The notes under the pieces: model-generated | The model's database searches: none | Seen by the model: the letters and a program-made list of their open reading frames with translations, nothing else | What the model was told of the DNA's origin: nothing | In this document: positions 12,936 through 24,023 of the stretch, piece by piece | How the letters are laid out: every line of letters begins with the position of its first letter | Position numbering within the stretch: the stretch's first letter is position 1 | Program-made: the position numbers and the translations under genes | Assembly: GCA_020226215.1 (NCBI GenBank) | Contig: CM035233.1 | Location: 23,501,150-23,565,149, forward strand | Length of the DNA stretch: 64,000 nt | Origin: Sindora glabra | Taxonomy: Eukaryota > Streptophyta > Magnoliopsida > Fabales > Fabaceae | Direction: 5' to 3'

Positions 12936-13102
12936 AGACAATGGATTCATGGATTCAATATGAATGTTGGAAAAAGAGGTGTAGTGGCTATTGAACTCTA
13001 GGGCATCTATATAGGAATTCAAATGGCTTAGGACTAGGGTATTAAGAAAGTGTAGGTGGAGTCAGATTCACTCAAAGTTGTTTTGCTTATACAACATGGA
13101 TG
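12936..13102 (+). pseudogene. RNase H-like (RVT_3 type) domain remnant, N-terminal part
   Basis: Reading from about 12936 gives an RNase H fold sequence with in-frame stops. Recognisable segments are 'IRQWIHGFNMNVGKRG', 'VVAIEL*GIYIGIQMA', and 'GIKKV*VESDSLKVVLLIQHG'. The Asp in ESDS sits where the family has a catalytic acidic residue, and E in AIEL matches the conserved Glu. The stops are TAG at positions where the family usually has Trp (EL-W-G, KV-W-VE), as expected of G-to-A decay. This domain type occurs at the end of plant LINE polyproteins and in stand-alone RNase H-like genes, and I cannot tell which this was. A solo LTR interrupts it at 13103, and the C-terminal part follows at 14466. 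Confidence 0.6.
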
Positions 13103-14465
13103 TGTTAGGATTGGGAGCCAAACAAGTATAGCAGAATAAATTGATCCCGGCTAATGGATCCATGTAAAACATTAAATTAAAACAAGGATTCATTCAATAC
13201 CTTTAATGATGACTCAAGAACTCAATTGTTGATCACCTCTTTAGCTTCTTTTTAGCCGAAAACTCTGAGGTATCCATACAAACCTGCAAACCACCAATGA
13301 ACGTCCACATGAACACCAATTGGAATTGTTCTCCTTTGCCTCGTAATGCTAACTACGCCTCTTTAAAGGTTTTTTTATCAAAGAGAAGTGTTAGGATTTT
13401 TTACGCTTGGGATGCGTGAATAATTTATATTATTACCCATTAAGTCTATTTAAATAGGTGCATAGAAATCCTAACTAATTGGGCTTTGTTCCATGTATAA
13501 TTATGGGTTTATTATTGGGCTTATAATTATAACATGGAATTCCTAAATATTAGGCCAAAATAATTTAGTCCATTAATTTCAAATCCACTAAGTTCTAAGT
13601 GTGCGACCCTACAGGCTCTCATTACGTTAGCAATGATCATTAATTATATTAATGATCATAAATAATAAGTAGTATCTAGTAATACATCATTGTTACCTAA
13701 GTAATGAGAAAGTTGGTAATTTGACTAAACCTTTACATGTGATCATCATCTATATCCTTTTATCCTAAACATCTAGATTGAACATGAGACATAGACTGTG
13801 TCATTCCCGTATAGCCCAATCTTGAGGTTTCTTGATCTGTAAGTAAGCTAACTGAAGTAAATATAATTGACATCCCATGTCAATTCATCTAAGCATGGCC
13901 ATATATTTTCTCAGCTTTACTTAATCAAGGGGCCCACAAATGTTACTTCTATTATATATGAGGGACAAATTCTATTTTGATCTCACAAATACCTCCACAT
14001 GATATGTAACATATCCAATAACTACCCTTGCATTCACTTAACCATAAGTGATATAGAATAGTATCAAAATATGAAACTCACATGTATGGAACCTTAGTAA
14101 TCTCAAGTCAAATGATCATATTAATAATGATCACTACGAGTCACTCAAGATACTCATATAACGATCTATGTAATGTTTTTAAGGTGGGTCAATCCAATAT
14201 ACAAGTTCTCTAACTTGTACTCATGTGTAGACTTAATATCTCATATAAGTTACTATACATGCTAGTATTAACATATCAAAGCAACCCAATCCACAATGAT
14301 ATATAACTAAGGATATTTAAGAATACAATTATTCTAAGGTTATTATCATAATTAAATATATTATGCTAATAATATATAAATATAATAATTAAAATTGTCA
14401 TTAAAATAACACGATTCAATAATACAATCACCAATATGATTAGTTTTAAGGTATATACAGTAATA
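13103..14465 (+). mobile_element. Solo LTR E (TGTT...; 1363 bp)
   Basis: The ends are TGTTAGGATTGGG and GGTATATACAGTAATA, homologous to copy F (45398-46722), whose end is ...CACTAACA. Flanks GGATG (13098-13102) and GGATA (14466-14470) form a 4/5 target duplication. There is no PBS, polypurine tract or coding sequence, so it is a solo LTR. Conserved blocks shared with copies A-D include 'gcgaccctacaggctctcattacgtta', 'gcatggccat', 'aatcaaggggccca' and 'ctatacatgctagt'. It contains two strong stem-loops: 13633-13659 (12-bp perfect stem) and 14200-14219 (8-bp stem, loop CTCT). The TG...CA-type ends and TGTT/AACA termini suggest a Ty1/copia-like source. Confidence 0.75.
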
Positions 14466-14620
14466 GGATATGGTTCTTTGCATCTAAATATTGGTTGCTT
14501 TTTAAGATTGAGAGTGGTAGTTATGAATTTCTCATGTTTACAAAGAGCAAAACACAATTGCAAACTATTTAGCAAAGGCTACCTTGAAGGACTTTCATTG
14601 TTCATTATAGATTTTGTTCT
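14466..14620 (+). pseudogene. RNase H-like domain remnant, C-terminal part
   Basis: After the solo LTR the domain resumes. It is out of phase by one base near 14510 and then reads 'ISHVYKEQNTIANYLAKA' (about 14527-14580). This matches the C-terminal helix region of plant RVT_3 RNase H domains, in which an invariant HVYRE-N-AD-LA pattern is usual. The Asp of that pattern is replaced by Asn here, and stops interrupt the preceding segment. It is clearly a pseudogene. Confidence 0.55.
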
Positions 14621-16823
14621 ATAAGATTGTAGGAAGTTATATGTTGGAGACTTGATGGATATGCTTATTACTTTGTAATATCCTTGGCTTTGTCTTATGT
14701 CTTCTAAATTTTCTATTTACAATTTCTAATATCATATCTAACTTAGTGCTATTATAGCTAACTTTTAGTAAAAATCAAAAGAAATTAATTGCAAGTTAAA
14801 CTCTCAAATAGAACTAATAATGAGAAATATCACTAGTACAAAAAAGCCATTTAATGTTAGTTGTTTAATACATTCCTAGTTAATTATATTGGCATATGTC
14901 AATTATTGAACCGACATTGAATATTGATAACAACGTCGATTCTTTTACAAGAAAACAAACATGTTTAGTTGCAGTATATCAATCAATAAGTATGATGTTA
15001 GTTTTTTAATGTAGTAACTGATGTTGATAATATAACTAAAAACATTGGTTTTTTTTAATAAACAATGTTATTTCATGGTTTTCTTATTAAAAAAAATATA
15101 AAAATTCTCTTAAACCTCATTATCCTAAAGTAGTATTTAAACCTAGTTAAAAAATTTAATAACTCATATTACTATACATATAGTAACAATAATATTCAAA
15201 CCTTACCTCAATATCTCTATGATCAAAGTTAATATCCTAAATACAATAAACTATAAAAAGATGAAGAATGATACATTTATTTAGGTTTAAATAATAGAAG
15301 ATATATAGTGCATAGATGTTGTAAAAACTGGAAATAATAATACATCTAAATCTGAGAAAGAACTTACATTATTTTCCAATGATATGGTCATTAACAGAAA
15401 TACTTGTAAATTACACTATAGTAAAACAAGGGCAAAAGAAAGTCACAATCGACATTATAGATGAAACATTAATACAATATATTTCTATTGTAGAGAAATT
15501 TATTACTTGGCTTTTACCATTAAACTTTTATGGAATCATGTGTTGCTTGAGATACTTATGTCATCTTGATTTACTTTTTTAAGGAAGAAATTCAACACCC
15601 CTTCTTCAATAAATCCACATTAATCGAAGCCCTAATTAATGAAATTAGAAACAAAAAATGCAAACAAATTAGCATAACACACTACAAATATACATTAAAA
15701 TTTAGGTTTAAAAGAAAAATGAGACATTTAAATGGACTTTAATGCTAAGAAGAAGATGCTAGTAAGAGTGAAAAATAGTTGAACTTAAGTAAAGGTCATT
15801 TTATTTGTTCAAGAGAAATTTTAGGGATATTATGTTTACCAAAGAAAATTAACTAATTAATCACTTTGTAAGGCACTATGAATCTCACTCTCTAATCTCT
15901 AATTTGCCTTTTCTTTAAAATCAAATATGAATCTCATCTAAACTATTTAGTAACATTAAAACCTTCTTTTGAGCTTCAAGTAACCTTATTAAAATGATTT
16001 ATGTTGGATTCATGTTCAGACTCATTTAAACCATTCGTAAGGCACTTTCTCTTTTATACAAAAGGCATTCTTTCTTTATAATTTATATGCAATTTGGCAC
16101 TGGGATAGGGTTCCAATTTCAACTCCCACTTTTATTTTCACAAGTTCAGAGGAGAGAAAAATGATATTGTTTAAATATTCCATGTCAATTATGATCTAAA
16201 ATCAATATCTTAAGTTAAATGATTGCTTTCAAGCTAATGGACAAAAAATTACTTTTCCATATTAGTTATATAATAAAACTGACATGGAATTTCACTTTCT
16301 CAATTTAATGCTTTAACTGCATAGACATAATTTTACTCTTTCAAGTCAATTATTAATAAATAACTAATGTGTTATATTGGTTTTTCATTTTTTAAAAAAT
16401 AATATACCCCTATTACTCCAAGATATAAACCAAACCTGTTACATAAATAGCAGAGTGGACATACTTGCTAATGCAAAAAAGCATTACCTTTTAAATAACA
16501 TTAAATTATACAAGAAGATATATAAATAACTTTTATAATGCATATAAAAAAATATACAGTTACAAGTAATTGTTTACAAGCACATTATATGTATATATAT
16601 ATATATTTTATTTATAATTGAACCCCATAAGTTTGCATTTGGTAGTGCCCCCTTATACTAGTGCTTGTACTTGTATCTCTCTCAATACATAAGCAATTGA
16701 TTCCTCTTAGAAAGTTGCTAAATCTACTGCATTGTAGGGTTCTATGTTATCTTGGAATAACTACATGTTTACAAACAAAACTCAATAAGAAGATAAAACT
16801 ATATATTTTTCATAAGTGTTTAC

Positions 16824-17187
16824 TTAATTGAAATTCAAATGAATTATCCTATTAGGCCTTTCATTGCTCTTCATCTGCTTGACCATACTAGTCATGTATT
16901 TATACACATAATATCCACACTCAATATTGCTTTCTTATGTAGGACACTATAACAAACTAATGCAAAATAGTGTCAATTTCATGTAATCAATCATTATATT
17001 AAATACCTAAACATGCACAAAAATATTACCTTCACCTGTACCTATTCAACATTGCATTCTTTAAATGAATGTTCATTAAGGTTGTGAATAACTTCTTTTA
17101 ATCCTCTTATGGTTTGCGCACTAATGGGTCAAGCCAATAGATTATCCTCTTTTTTAGATAGATTATGTTCAATATGCAGTGGTGGCC
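16824..17187 (-). pseudogene. Ulp1-like cysteine protease (C48) domain remnant
   Basis: The minus strand reads 'GHHCILNIIYLKKRIIYWLDP' then 'LVRKP*ED' (17187 downward). After a probable intron (GT at about 17040, AG near 17005) it continues 'CPT*ESNIECGYYVYKYM' and 'TSMVKQMKSNERP', ending at a stop near 16824. These are the three landmarks of the Ulp1 family: His in the H-(H/W) motif, Asp in WLDP, and Cys in ECGYYV. The C where W is usual after the His pair and the TAA codons show decay. Ulp1 enzymes cleave SUMO-type conjugates; plant CACTA and Mutator-like transposons often carry such a domain, of unclear role in transposition. The intron call is inferred from motif continuity only. Confidence 0.6.
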
Positions 17188-17715
17188 TCAACATTATCAA
17201 TATTAAAGTAAGATAATAATAAAGAAAATATACATAAAGAATGAGTTAAGGCCTACCCTTGCACCCATTTGCTTTTCATAGTATGCTACTATGTAATATC
17301 ACATCTTGTTCCTTGTCATGTTTTTGTTTATATACTTGTTCCAAAATATCTAGCTTATTCTCAACAACTACTCCTTTTATGGATTTAAGAAATTGAAAAA
17401 GGAACCTAAGTTCCTTTCCTTGGCATCACCATGAAAGTGTCTATAATTTTAAGAATGATTGAGCATTATATAACTCATATTGTTTAATTTATGCACAAAA
17501 CTAAGGAAGACTTGAGAGGTAAAGATGAGCACACCTCATCCAAGTCATGATAACCAAAATATCTAATTCCTCCACATTCTGAAGTTACAACATCTTTTTC
17601 TTTAGTAAGATAATGCTATCTTCATGTTCCACATAATCCATACCATTAAACAACTTAATAAGCTTTTCACATAACATCTTCCATATAATAAGGAGAAGCT
17701 TTTTCCCCAATGTTC

Positions 17716-18060
17716 TTATAGTTTTTTTAGGATAAGTTGCCAAAGTTTTTTTTCTATAATTCTAGTGAATATTGAACGTGGCTTGCAAATGACAAATATA
17801 ACTAGTGATTTAGGACTTTTTCTTATACATTGCACTGATAAATCTTTCAAAATGGTGTCATTGATGTCTTCTTCCATTCTATTCCATTCCTTAAGTATAA
17901 CAAGCACCTCAATTTATATTAAGGCACTAAGTAGTTAGTGAAATTAGTTCCATTAGGTCTATGTATAGCTTTTGCTTCATTAAAATCCATTCTGAGCTTA
18001 TCCACTCTAGTGCACTTAAGGACTATGTTCCTCTAAATTGTAAGGATCCTAGTACCTTAC
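17716..18060 (-). pseudogene. Plant transposase (Ptta/En/Spm-like) segment
   Basis: The minus strand from about 18040 reads 'RNIVLKCTRVDKLRMDFNEA' then 'KAIHRPNGTNFTNYLVP'. After a break it reads 'LKEWNRMEEDINDTILKDLS' to the end of an open frame at 17716 (63 codons from 17907). The pattern of a basic stretch, (V/M)DFNE, then (G)PNGT-F-N-L, then -W--(V/M)--D--D-I resembles the plant En/Spm-type transposase domain upstream of Ulp1 in CACTA proteins. The match is by eye and diverged. Two frameshifts or an intron separate the blocks. Further segments downstream (about 17300-17400, 'VVVENKLDILEQVYKQKHD') look like the same protein. Confidence 0.4.
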
Positions 18061-18509
18061 CTTTTTTTACCACCTTTATTGAAGTTCCAAGATGCATCCA
18101 TGCCACTTTTGTTTAAAGAGACTTAATAAACTTGATACAAAAATTTAACTTATGGTCCAAGCAAAATCTAATAAATAACCTAACATATACATGTAATAAT
18201 TTAAATAAAAAAGAGTGATTAGAAATTATTTTATCATGTCTGATTTGATTTTAGAAAAAATTTTACTCATAACAAAATGATATTTTCAAAAATAGTATTC
18301 AAGTAATAAAAACTAAATAATGTAGAAAATTACTCCATAAATGCAGTATTCAAGCAAAAATAAAATTTTTATTCAATATGAGCACAAAAATGACACATAA
18401 TCAAGTATTTCAATTCTTCATGTTAAATAATAAATCTAAAACATTTAACCAACTATTGAAGAATAATATTAAAGTATAAAAATGAAAGCTTTCTAAGAAA
18501 AAATGATAA

Positions 18510-19403
18510 TGTGATAGAGATCCAATTAGCTAACATAAAGATCCTTGCATGGAATTAGAGGTCCGATGACTAGAGTTAAGACTAAGAAGATGAAGCAAGC
18601 TTTGCAAGGCTTAATTATGGAGATCAAAGTAAAAGAAGATTAACATGAAATAAAGGCTACACTAATATGGGTCACTTTCTTATAACTTGAGGATACTATG
18701 AGTCCAATTTGTAGACAACAATTTAGAGAGCCTAATTCGTTTGACCGGTTTGCACTTATAGGCTATAATTGTTTAATTTATTATAATTGTTTAGTTTATT
18801 AGGCTATTTTTATGTAGACATGATTGAATAATAAATAAGCCTAATTTCTTATTTCCATTTAAATTTTTATGGTATTTATAGGTTAAAATTTTCAAATGAC
18901 CTTTATTTTTGTTATTTGATGTATTGGATCATTTTAGAGCATTTGGGTTTTAGTTTAGGATAAATGTGTTTAGACCCTTTTTTTACTTTAAAATATTTAC
19001 CATCTTATCCTGAGAATTTTACTATGTTCACTCAAAGTTATTTATGAGACTTTTATTAGGTTTAAGCTGTTGAATTAATTTTAGGCTAATATGGTATTAT
19101 TAGAACCCATTCTTAATTAGGGTTTTAGAAAGCTATATAAGCAGGCTTGTTCCTTTTACCACAACAAACTTGGATGATTAATAAAATTTGAGTGTTTCTC
19201 CATTTTGAAAGCTTCCCTTTTGTTCTTAAGTTAAGAACTAAATCTTATAATATTGGTTCTACTAGGAAGTCGTGGTTAGAATCATACTTTACTTGATAAC
19301 TTTGGTTTTACGGGTAAGTTGTGGTTAGGATCAAGTTCCCTTTGCCTACTTTCAAGACAATCTAATTGGTTCTCTTACATCATGAGCAAGTTTATTTGCA
19401 TCA
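18510..19403 (+). repeat. 5' LTR of gypsy element 1
   Basis: Matches 27492-28324. Shared landmarks are 'aagcaagctttgcaaggctta', 'agaagattaacatgaaata', 'ttatttgatgtattggatca' and 'attaataaaatttgagtg'. The 5' portion (about 18560-18643) still carries the end of a pol reading frame (RGPM-like through KED and stop), because the LTR overlaps the pol 3' end. Confidence 0.8.
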
Positions 19404-19405
19404 TT

Positions 19406-19417
19406 TGGTATTAGAGC
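19406..19417 (+). promoter_or_regulatory. Primer-binding site of gypsy element 1
   Basis: TGGTATTAGAGC begins two bases after the LTR end. It differs by one transition from the initiator-Met tRNA complement TGGTATCAGAGC. Confidence 0.75.
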
Positions 19418-20221
19418 TTTGACTTTTGAAATCAGGTGATATCTATCCCTAGTTTGTCTATTTGTTTTCATTCTATTCATAAAAAAAAGTTCTTTTCCAT
19501 GTTGTTTCCTTCCTATCTTTTGTTCTTAAGTCTTCTTCCTTCGTGTCTTGTTTCCTACTAAATTTGTATTCTTTCTGTGTTCTATTCTTTGTGTTTTTCT
19601 ATATTTTTATTTCCAAACTTAATTTGCATGCCTCTCTTTTGATTTGTATTTGTTTACTTTAATTTTAGATCTCTTCATTTTTAGTTTAAGTCCTATCCTA
19701 AAAAAAATTTATGCATAAAATTAAAAAAAAAGGTTCAACTTGAAAGCATAAAAAAGTGAAAAAAAAGCATAAAAATGAAAAAAGTAAAAATTCATTCAAA
19801 AAAAGTTAGGCTGTAGTAAGATTCTGCATCAAAAATACATATTGTTCAATCCAAAGAAAAATAAAAAAAATATTGTGAATTGAAAGGACTCAATACTCAT
19901 ACATTGTTGGATTTGGTAAAACTTTTCATTAGTTTCATTTTTGTTTCACATCCTTTACTTTTTTTTCTCCATTCCAATTAATATTCTTGCTAGTTCTTAC
20001 TCACTAGAGTTATCACTAAGTCCTTGTTGCTTCTTAAATGTGTAGAATCAACAACAAAGGTTCTTACTTAAAAGCTCATAAGCTAAAGTTAAGTGGTAAA
20101 AGTTAAGAGTGGTGAGACTATTATAGGGAAAAAAGCTAAGTTAATTGAAACATGAGTGAATAACTAATAATTTTTTAGTGTTTCATAAACTATCTTAACA
20201 TCTTTCCTGCAATATTTAATC
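19418..20221 (+). other. Untranslated leader of gypsy element 1
   Basis: T-rich then strongly A-tract-rich (19690-19870, repeated 'gcataaaaa' and 'aaaaaag' words). No reading frame. The leader of element 2 has a comparable A-tract block at 34262-34355. Confidence 0.6.
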
Positions 20222-20443
20222 ATGAATGAATGTGGAGAAAATGAAGAAGTTGACATGAGATCATTTCTGAAGGTTGTTCAATAACAAATGCAAGCTATAA
20301 ACATGAGGTTGGATAGTTTAGAATTACCATTCAAAACTAGGACCCTTAGGCAATCCACTTTTAAAAAGAAGGAAGAAGAGTATTCTAATGATAATATTAA
20401 GAGAGAAAGAATAAGAGATGAATCAAGGAAGGATAGTCATTTA
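20222..20443 (+). pseudogene. gag of gypsy element 1, N-terminal part
   Basis: The first in-frame ATG at 20222 opens 74 codons that begin MNECGENEEVDMRSFLKVVQ, interrupted by a TAA at 20282-20284. They continue with charged, RNA-binding-like sequence (KKKEEEYSNDNIKRERIRDE). Gag packages the element RNA. At 20443 the frame is broken by a solo LTR. The Gag frame resumes at 23298 in the same phase if the insertion and one copy of the duplicated ATTTA are discounted, which supports both the gag call and the insertion boundaries. Confidence 0.7.
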
Positions 20444-23292
20444 TGTAATGTCTTGAATTTTTAATTCTATCATTTGAATCTCTAAATTCTGAGGCTATAG
20501 AAACGAATAGCACGTTTGAATTAGCTTGGTGGGTGAATTTTAAGTTGAAAGGAATTAAGTGTAAGGATAATCGAAATTTTGAAGGAAAAAGGATAGTAGG
20601 AAAAGAATTAATTTTCCTAAATAGTATAGATGATCAGAGGAGATTAGAAAACCCTAAAAAGGGGAGTTGTCTAAGTCTAACAGTGTAAGGAATTTTAAAT
20701 AGACAGAAACCCTATGGACTAAATTGCAAAAGTACAAAATCGGGTGTGGTTAAAGTGTGAATAATCAAGAATTTAGGATCTAATATGAATAATCAAGAAT
20801 TTGGGGTGTAATATGTGATTTTATTTAGTGTGACCAATAGACACATGACAAGTGTCATTATTAGAAAAAATGGCAAGAATAGCCTTACTAATTGGTGAAA
20901 AAGGACTAAAATACCTTTGAAAATTTTAAAAATGACCAAAATACCCTTGAAGCTTCATGAAAACTCTTTCTTCTTCTCCATTCCACCTTGTAGCCATAGA
21001 TACCTCCATGAAAACAAGCTTGGATGTGCAAGAGAGAGAAAATTTCTTTTAGCTTTTTCACCCAAAAATAGTGAGAATTAGGCTTAGGTGTAGAAGGGAA
21101 AATTGCTCCTCTCATCAAGCTCTATCTATTGGTGTATTTAGATTAAAGAAATCTCAAGTTTGATCAAGTTTGGTGAGCTCTAAGTGAGGATTTTCAAGTT
21201 GCACCAAGAGGTAAAAATGTTCTCCTCTAAAAGTTCTTTAATGTACTCTTTTTAGTTTCTTAAAATTTTGATGTTGGTGTGATCAAAGGTGGTTGACCAT
21301 GGAGTTTTGGATGATTTGAACATGTCTAATGGTGTTTTAGATGTTGTTATGTTGATCTATGGCTTTGGTTTGGTGTAAAAACAACAAGAAACCATGATGT
21401 ACACACTAGGGTTTTAGAGGCATAATGGTGCATGTATGGATTTGGCATGATTTGTTTGAAATTTGGCTAAATTGATGAAATTAGAATGATTCTTATGAAT
21501 TATGAAGCCTATGGAAGATGAAATTTTGAATTATAAAAGTGTGTGTGAAACTTCCCTTTTGAGAAGCCAAAACCGTGAATATGGAAAAGAACGAGGGAAG
21601 GAGATTTAGCCATTTAAATTGTGTTTTTGGAAGATTAGAATAATGTATTACAATGAAATTTAGGAGATATTGGAATGTACATTAAAATTTGGGTACTTCC
21701 TTCATGGTTTAGTGCATGTGGAGGAAGTGAAGAATACATGAAGTTTAAGAAAAATGATGATGTTCTAATAAGAATTATGACGTGTATTTATGTAGAGTAA
21801 GAAGTGACAAGTTAGGAAGGCAAGGGGAATTGTAAAGAAGTTTTTAAGTGAGGGCAAAGGAAACATCATTATTGGAAGCTTTTAAAAGGTAGCTTTTATC
21901 CTTAAGCTCTGTTTTTCATTTATGTGTTTTCTGTATTTTATGCCATTGTATGGAATGTGTATGAAATTGATATGCATAAAATTGTTGTATATGGTACCTA
22001 TGGCCCGAGTACCCTGGGAAGACAATGAGATTGCTGTGTGTGAGGCCTATGGCCCGAGTTCCCCGGGAAGACAGTGAAATTGCTGTATATGAGGCCTAGG
22101 TACGACTATCTGTGATGGCCATCTTGATATCTTTATAAGTCCTTGAATGGGCTTGATGATTGCTATGTGTGATGCACATTTCTTACAATGGTATGGAATG
22201 AGATGATAAATGATTAATTTATTTTGAAATGTATGTTTTATTTGCTTAAGGATTTGAAATGGCTCGATATGTTTTTATGGTAATAGCTAGCTATTGGGAA
22301 ACTTTGTTTCTTATGTTTTTGTATTGTTACTAACCATTCCAGGTGATGCTTCTAAAGGCCCTCTTAATAAAGGAGAATAATGTTTTGAAATTGTATTAAA
22401 AATGTCTATATAGTTTGTGATGTTAGTATATGATGGATATATGTTTTGTAAGTTAAAATTTTTGTATAACTATATGACCCTTGCCTATATTATATGAAAC
22501 ATATGAATTTGATGTATTGTGAGTTGGTTTGAAGTAGAAGGTAACTTAGTATGCAATATGTGGGAAATTGGAAATGACCAAATGAATAGTAAATGACTAA
22601 ATGAACAGTAAACTCGCAGGCAGCAGATTGGGTATGTTTGCAGGGACTTTTGGTGGAGTTTTAATGCTCAAAAAATTATGAAAAAATTCAGGGATGAACC
22701 TTACATACTTAATGAACTCTGTGCCAAAATTCAGCCTAAAATAAGTTTATTTACTATGTTAATTTATTACATGTTTTGGTCTCCCCTGTTACCGTCACAG
22801 TGCAGAGCACTAATTGTATCTCAGAGATCAGAAGCAGTAAATGGATGAATTTTGATCTGAAAATTTTATGGAAAGTATATAACATGTTAATCAGGTACCA
22901 TACCAAATTTGAGCTTATTATGAGTTGATTTACCCCCTAAAATAAGGGTTTACGTTTACAGTTGTGAATTCTGGACAGCACTGGGACAGAAACACTTTGC
23001 TATGAGTTTTGAAAGGCCTAATGATGTCTAAAGTATGACAAATTTTTACAGGATGTAGTTAACACGTGAAAGGTTCATAGGATCCATTTTCATGATTTTT
23101 GGAGTTTCTAAAAGTAGTTTTTCATATTTTTGAAGTTGGTCCAGTAATTCTGGAAATGAGCAGAAAATTTCTAAAACTCAGAATCTGTAATATTTTATTT
23201 TACAGAATCATAATTTGGCCTCAAAAAGACCTAATTGTGCAATAATTATCTATTTAATGAGGATTAAAGTGTTAATAAGTAAGGGAGTTACA
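20444..23292 (+). mobile_element. Solo LTR (2849 bp) nested in gag of element 1
   Basis: It starts TGTAATGTCTTGAATTTTT and ends AGGGAGTTACA, flanked by a perfect 5-bp duplication ATTTA (20439-20443 and 23293-23297). Internally there are no retroelement proteins, PBS or paired LTRs, so this is one long LTR left by recombination. It has a likely leader region near 20960-21120, a 49-bp tandem repeat at 22002-22098, and an intron-acceptor-like 'ttactaaccattccag' near 22343. TGTAA...TTACA ends and length above 2.5 kb fit long-LTR plant gypsy elements. The parent clade is unknown. Confidence 0.85.
22002..22098 (+). repeat. 49-bp tandem repeat, two copies
   Basis: Units begin GGCCCGAGTACCCTGGGAAG (22002) and GGCCCGAGTTCCCCGGGAAG (22051). 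Both end in 'gaggcctat' or 'gaggcctagg'. This is a GC-rich islet in the middle of the solo LTR. Confidence 0.8.
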
Positions 23293-23297
23293 ATTTA

Positions 23298-24023
23298 CGT
23301 AGTATTAAGAAAACAATTCCAACATTCCAAGGGAAAAATGATCCTAAGTTGTATTTGGAGTGGGAGAGAAAAGTAGAACATGTATTTAATTGTCATAATT
23401 ATTCTAAGGAAAAAAAGGTTAAAGTAGCAATGGTGGAGTTTACTGATTATGCTAGTATTTGGTAGAACCAATTTGTAATTAGTAGGCATAGGAATGGTGA
23501 AAAACATATTCGTATATACGAAGAGATGAAGGCAATAATGAGAAAAAGATTTGTACCCAACCACTACTATAGAGACTTGCACTGTAAATTATAAAGTCTA
23601 TCTCAAGGATCCATAAGTGTGAAAGATTATTATAAAAAAATGGAGATAACCATGATTACGGCTAATGTAGAGGGAGATCATGAGGCTACTATCACTTATT
23701 AGAGGTTTAAAAAAAGAGATAGCTAATGTAGTAGAATTGCAACATTACGTGGAGATAGAGGATTTATTGCACAAAACTATCCAGGTAGAGAGGTAATCGA
23801 AGGCTAAGAGCACTTCCAAATTTACTTCAACTTCTAGCTCTTCATGGAGATCAAATTAGAAAAACAATAAAGTTGTTTCAAAGCTAAAAAAAGATGCAAG
23901 AGCTAAATATTCTATTACTACTCCTAAAAGTAAAATTGAAATTAATTTATCTTCTAAATCACCTGCAGGTGTCAAGGAGTTAAACATATTGCTTCTCAAT
24001 GTCCAAATTGAAGAGCTATAATT
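23298..24023 (+). pseudogene. gag of gypsy element 1, C-terminal part with zinc knuckle
   Basis: The frame carries the retrotransposon Gag core: 'IPTFQGKNDPKLYLEWERKV', 'CHNYSKEKKVKVAMVEFTDY', 'MKAIMRKRFVPNHYYRDLH', and 'KDYYKKMEITMITANVEGD'. Stops are TAG after W near 23465, TAA near 23593 and TAG near 23700. A zinc knuckle follows at 23964-24002, CRCQGVKHIASQC. The CX4HX4C half is intact, but only one residue separates the first two cysteines where two are normal, consistent with loss of one codon. A TGA at about 24009 then ends the frame. Confidence 0.8.

Larger units (their letters stand above)
14831..18509 (-). mobile_element. CACTA (En/Spm) transposon remnant, 3' half
   Basis: CACTAGTACAAAAAAGCC at 14831 has the form of a CACTA-superfamily terminus. 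The following 200 bp contain repeated short motifs (AACCGACATTGA, AACGTCGATT, GATGTTAG, CTGATGTTG), like CACTA subterminal repeats. On the minus strand further in are a Ulp1-like protease domain (16824-17187) and a Ptta/En/Spm-type transposase segment (17716-18060), a combination known from plant CACTA elements. The element would therefore end at 14831 and start to the right, beyond the point where gypsy element 1 is inserted (18510). The other end is uncertain; TATAGTG at about 28747-28753 is one weak candidate. The 1.8 kb between terminus and protease is AT-rich and otherwise unrecognised. Confidence 0.5.

Noticed and set aside
16650..16665. TATACTAGTG as the partner terminus of CACTAGTA at 14831
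   Set aside because: Similarity ends after about eight bases, flanks differ (TAT/CTT), and it would exclude the transposase and protease segments.
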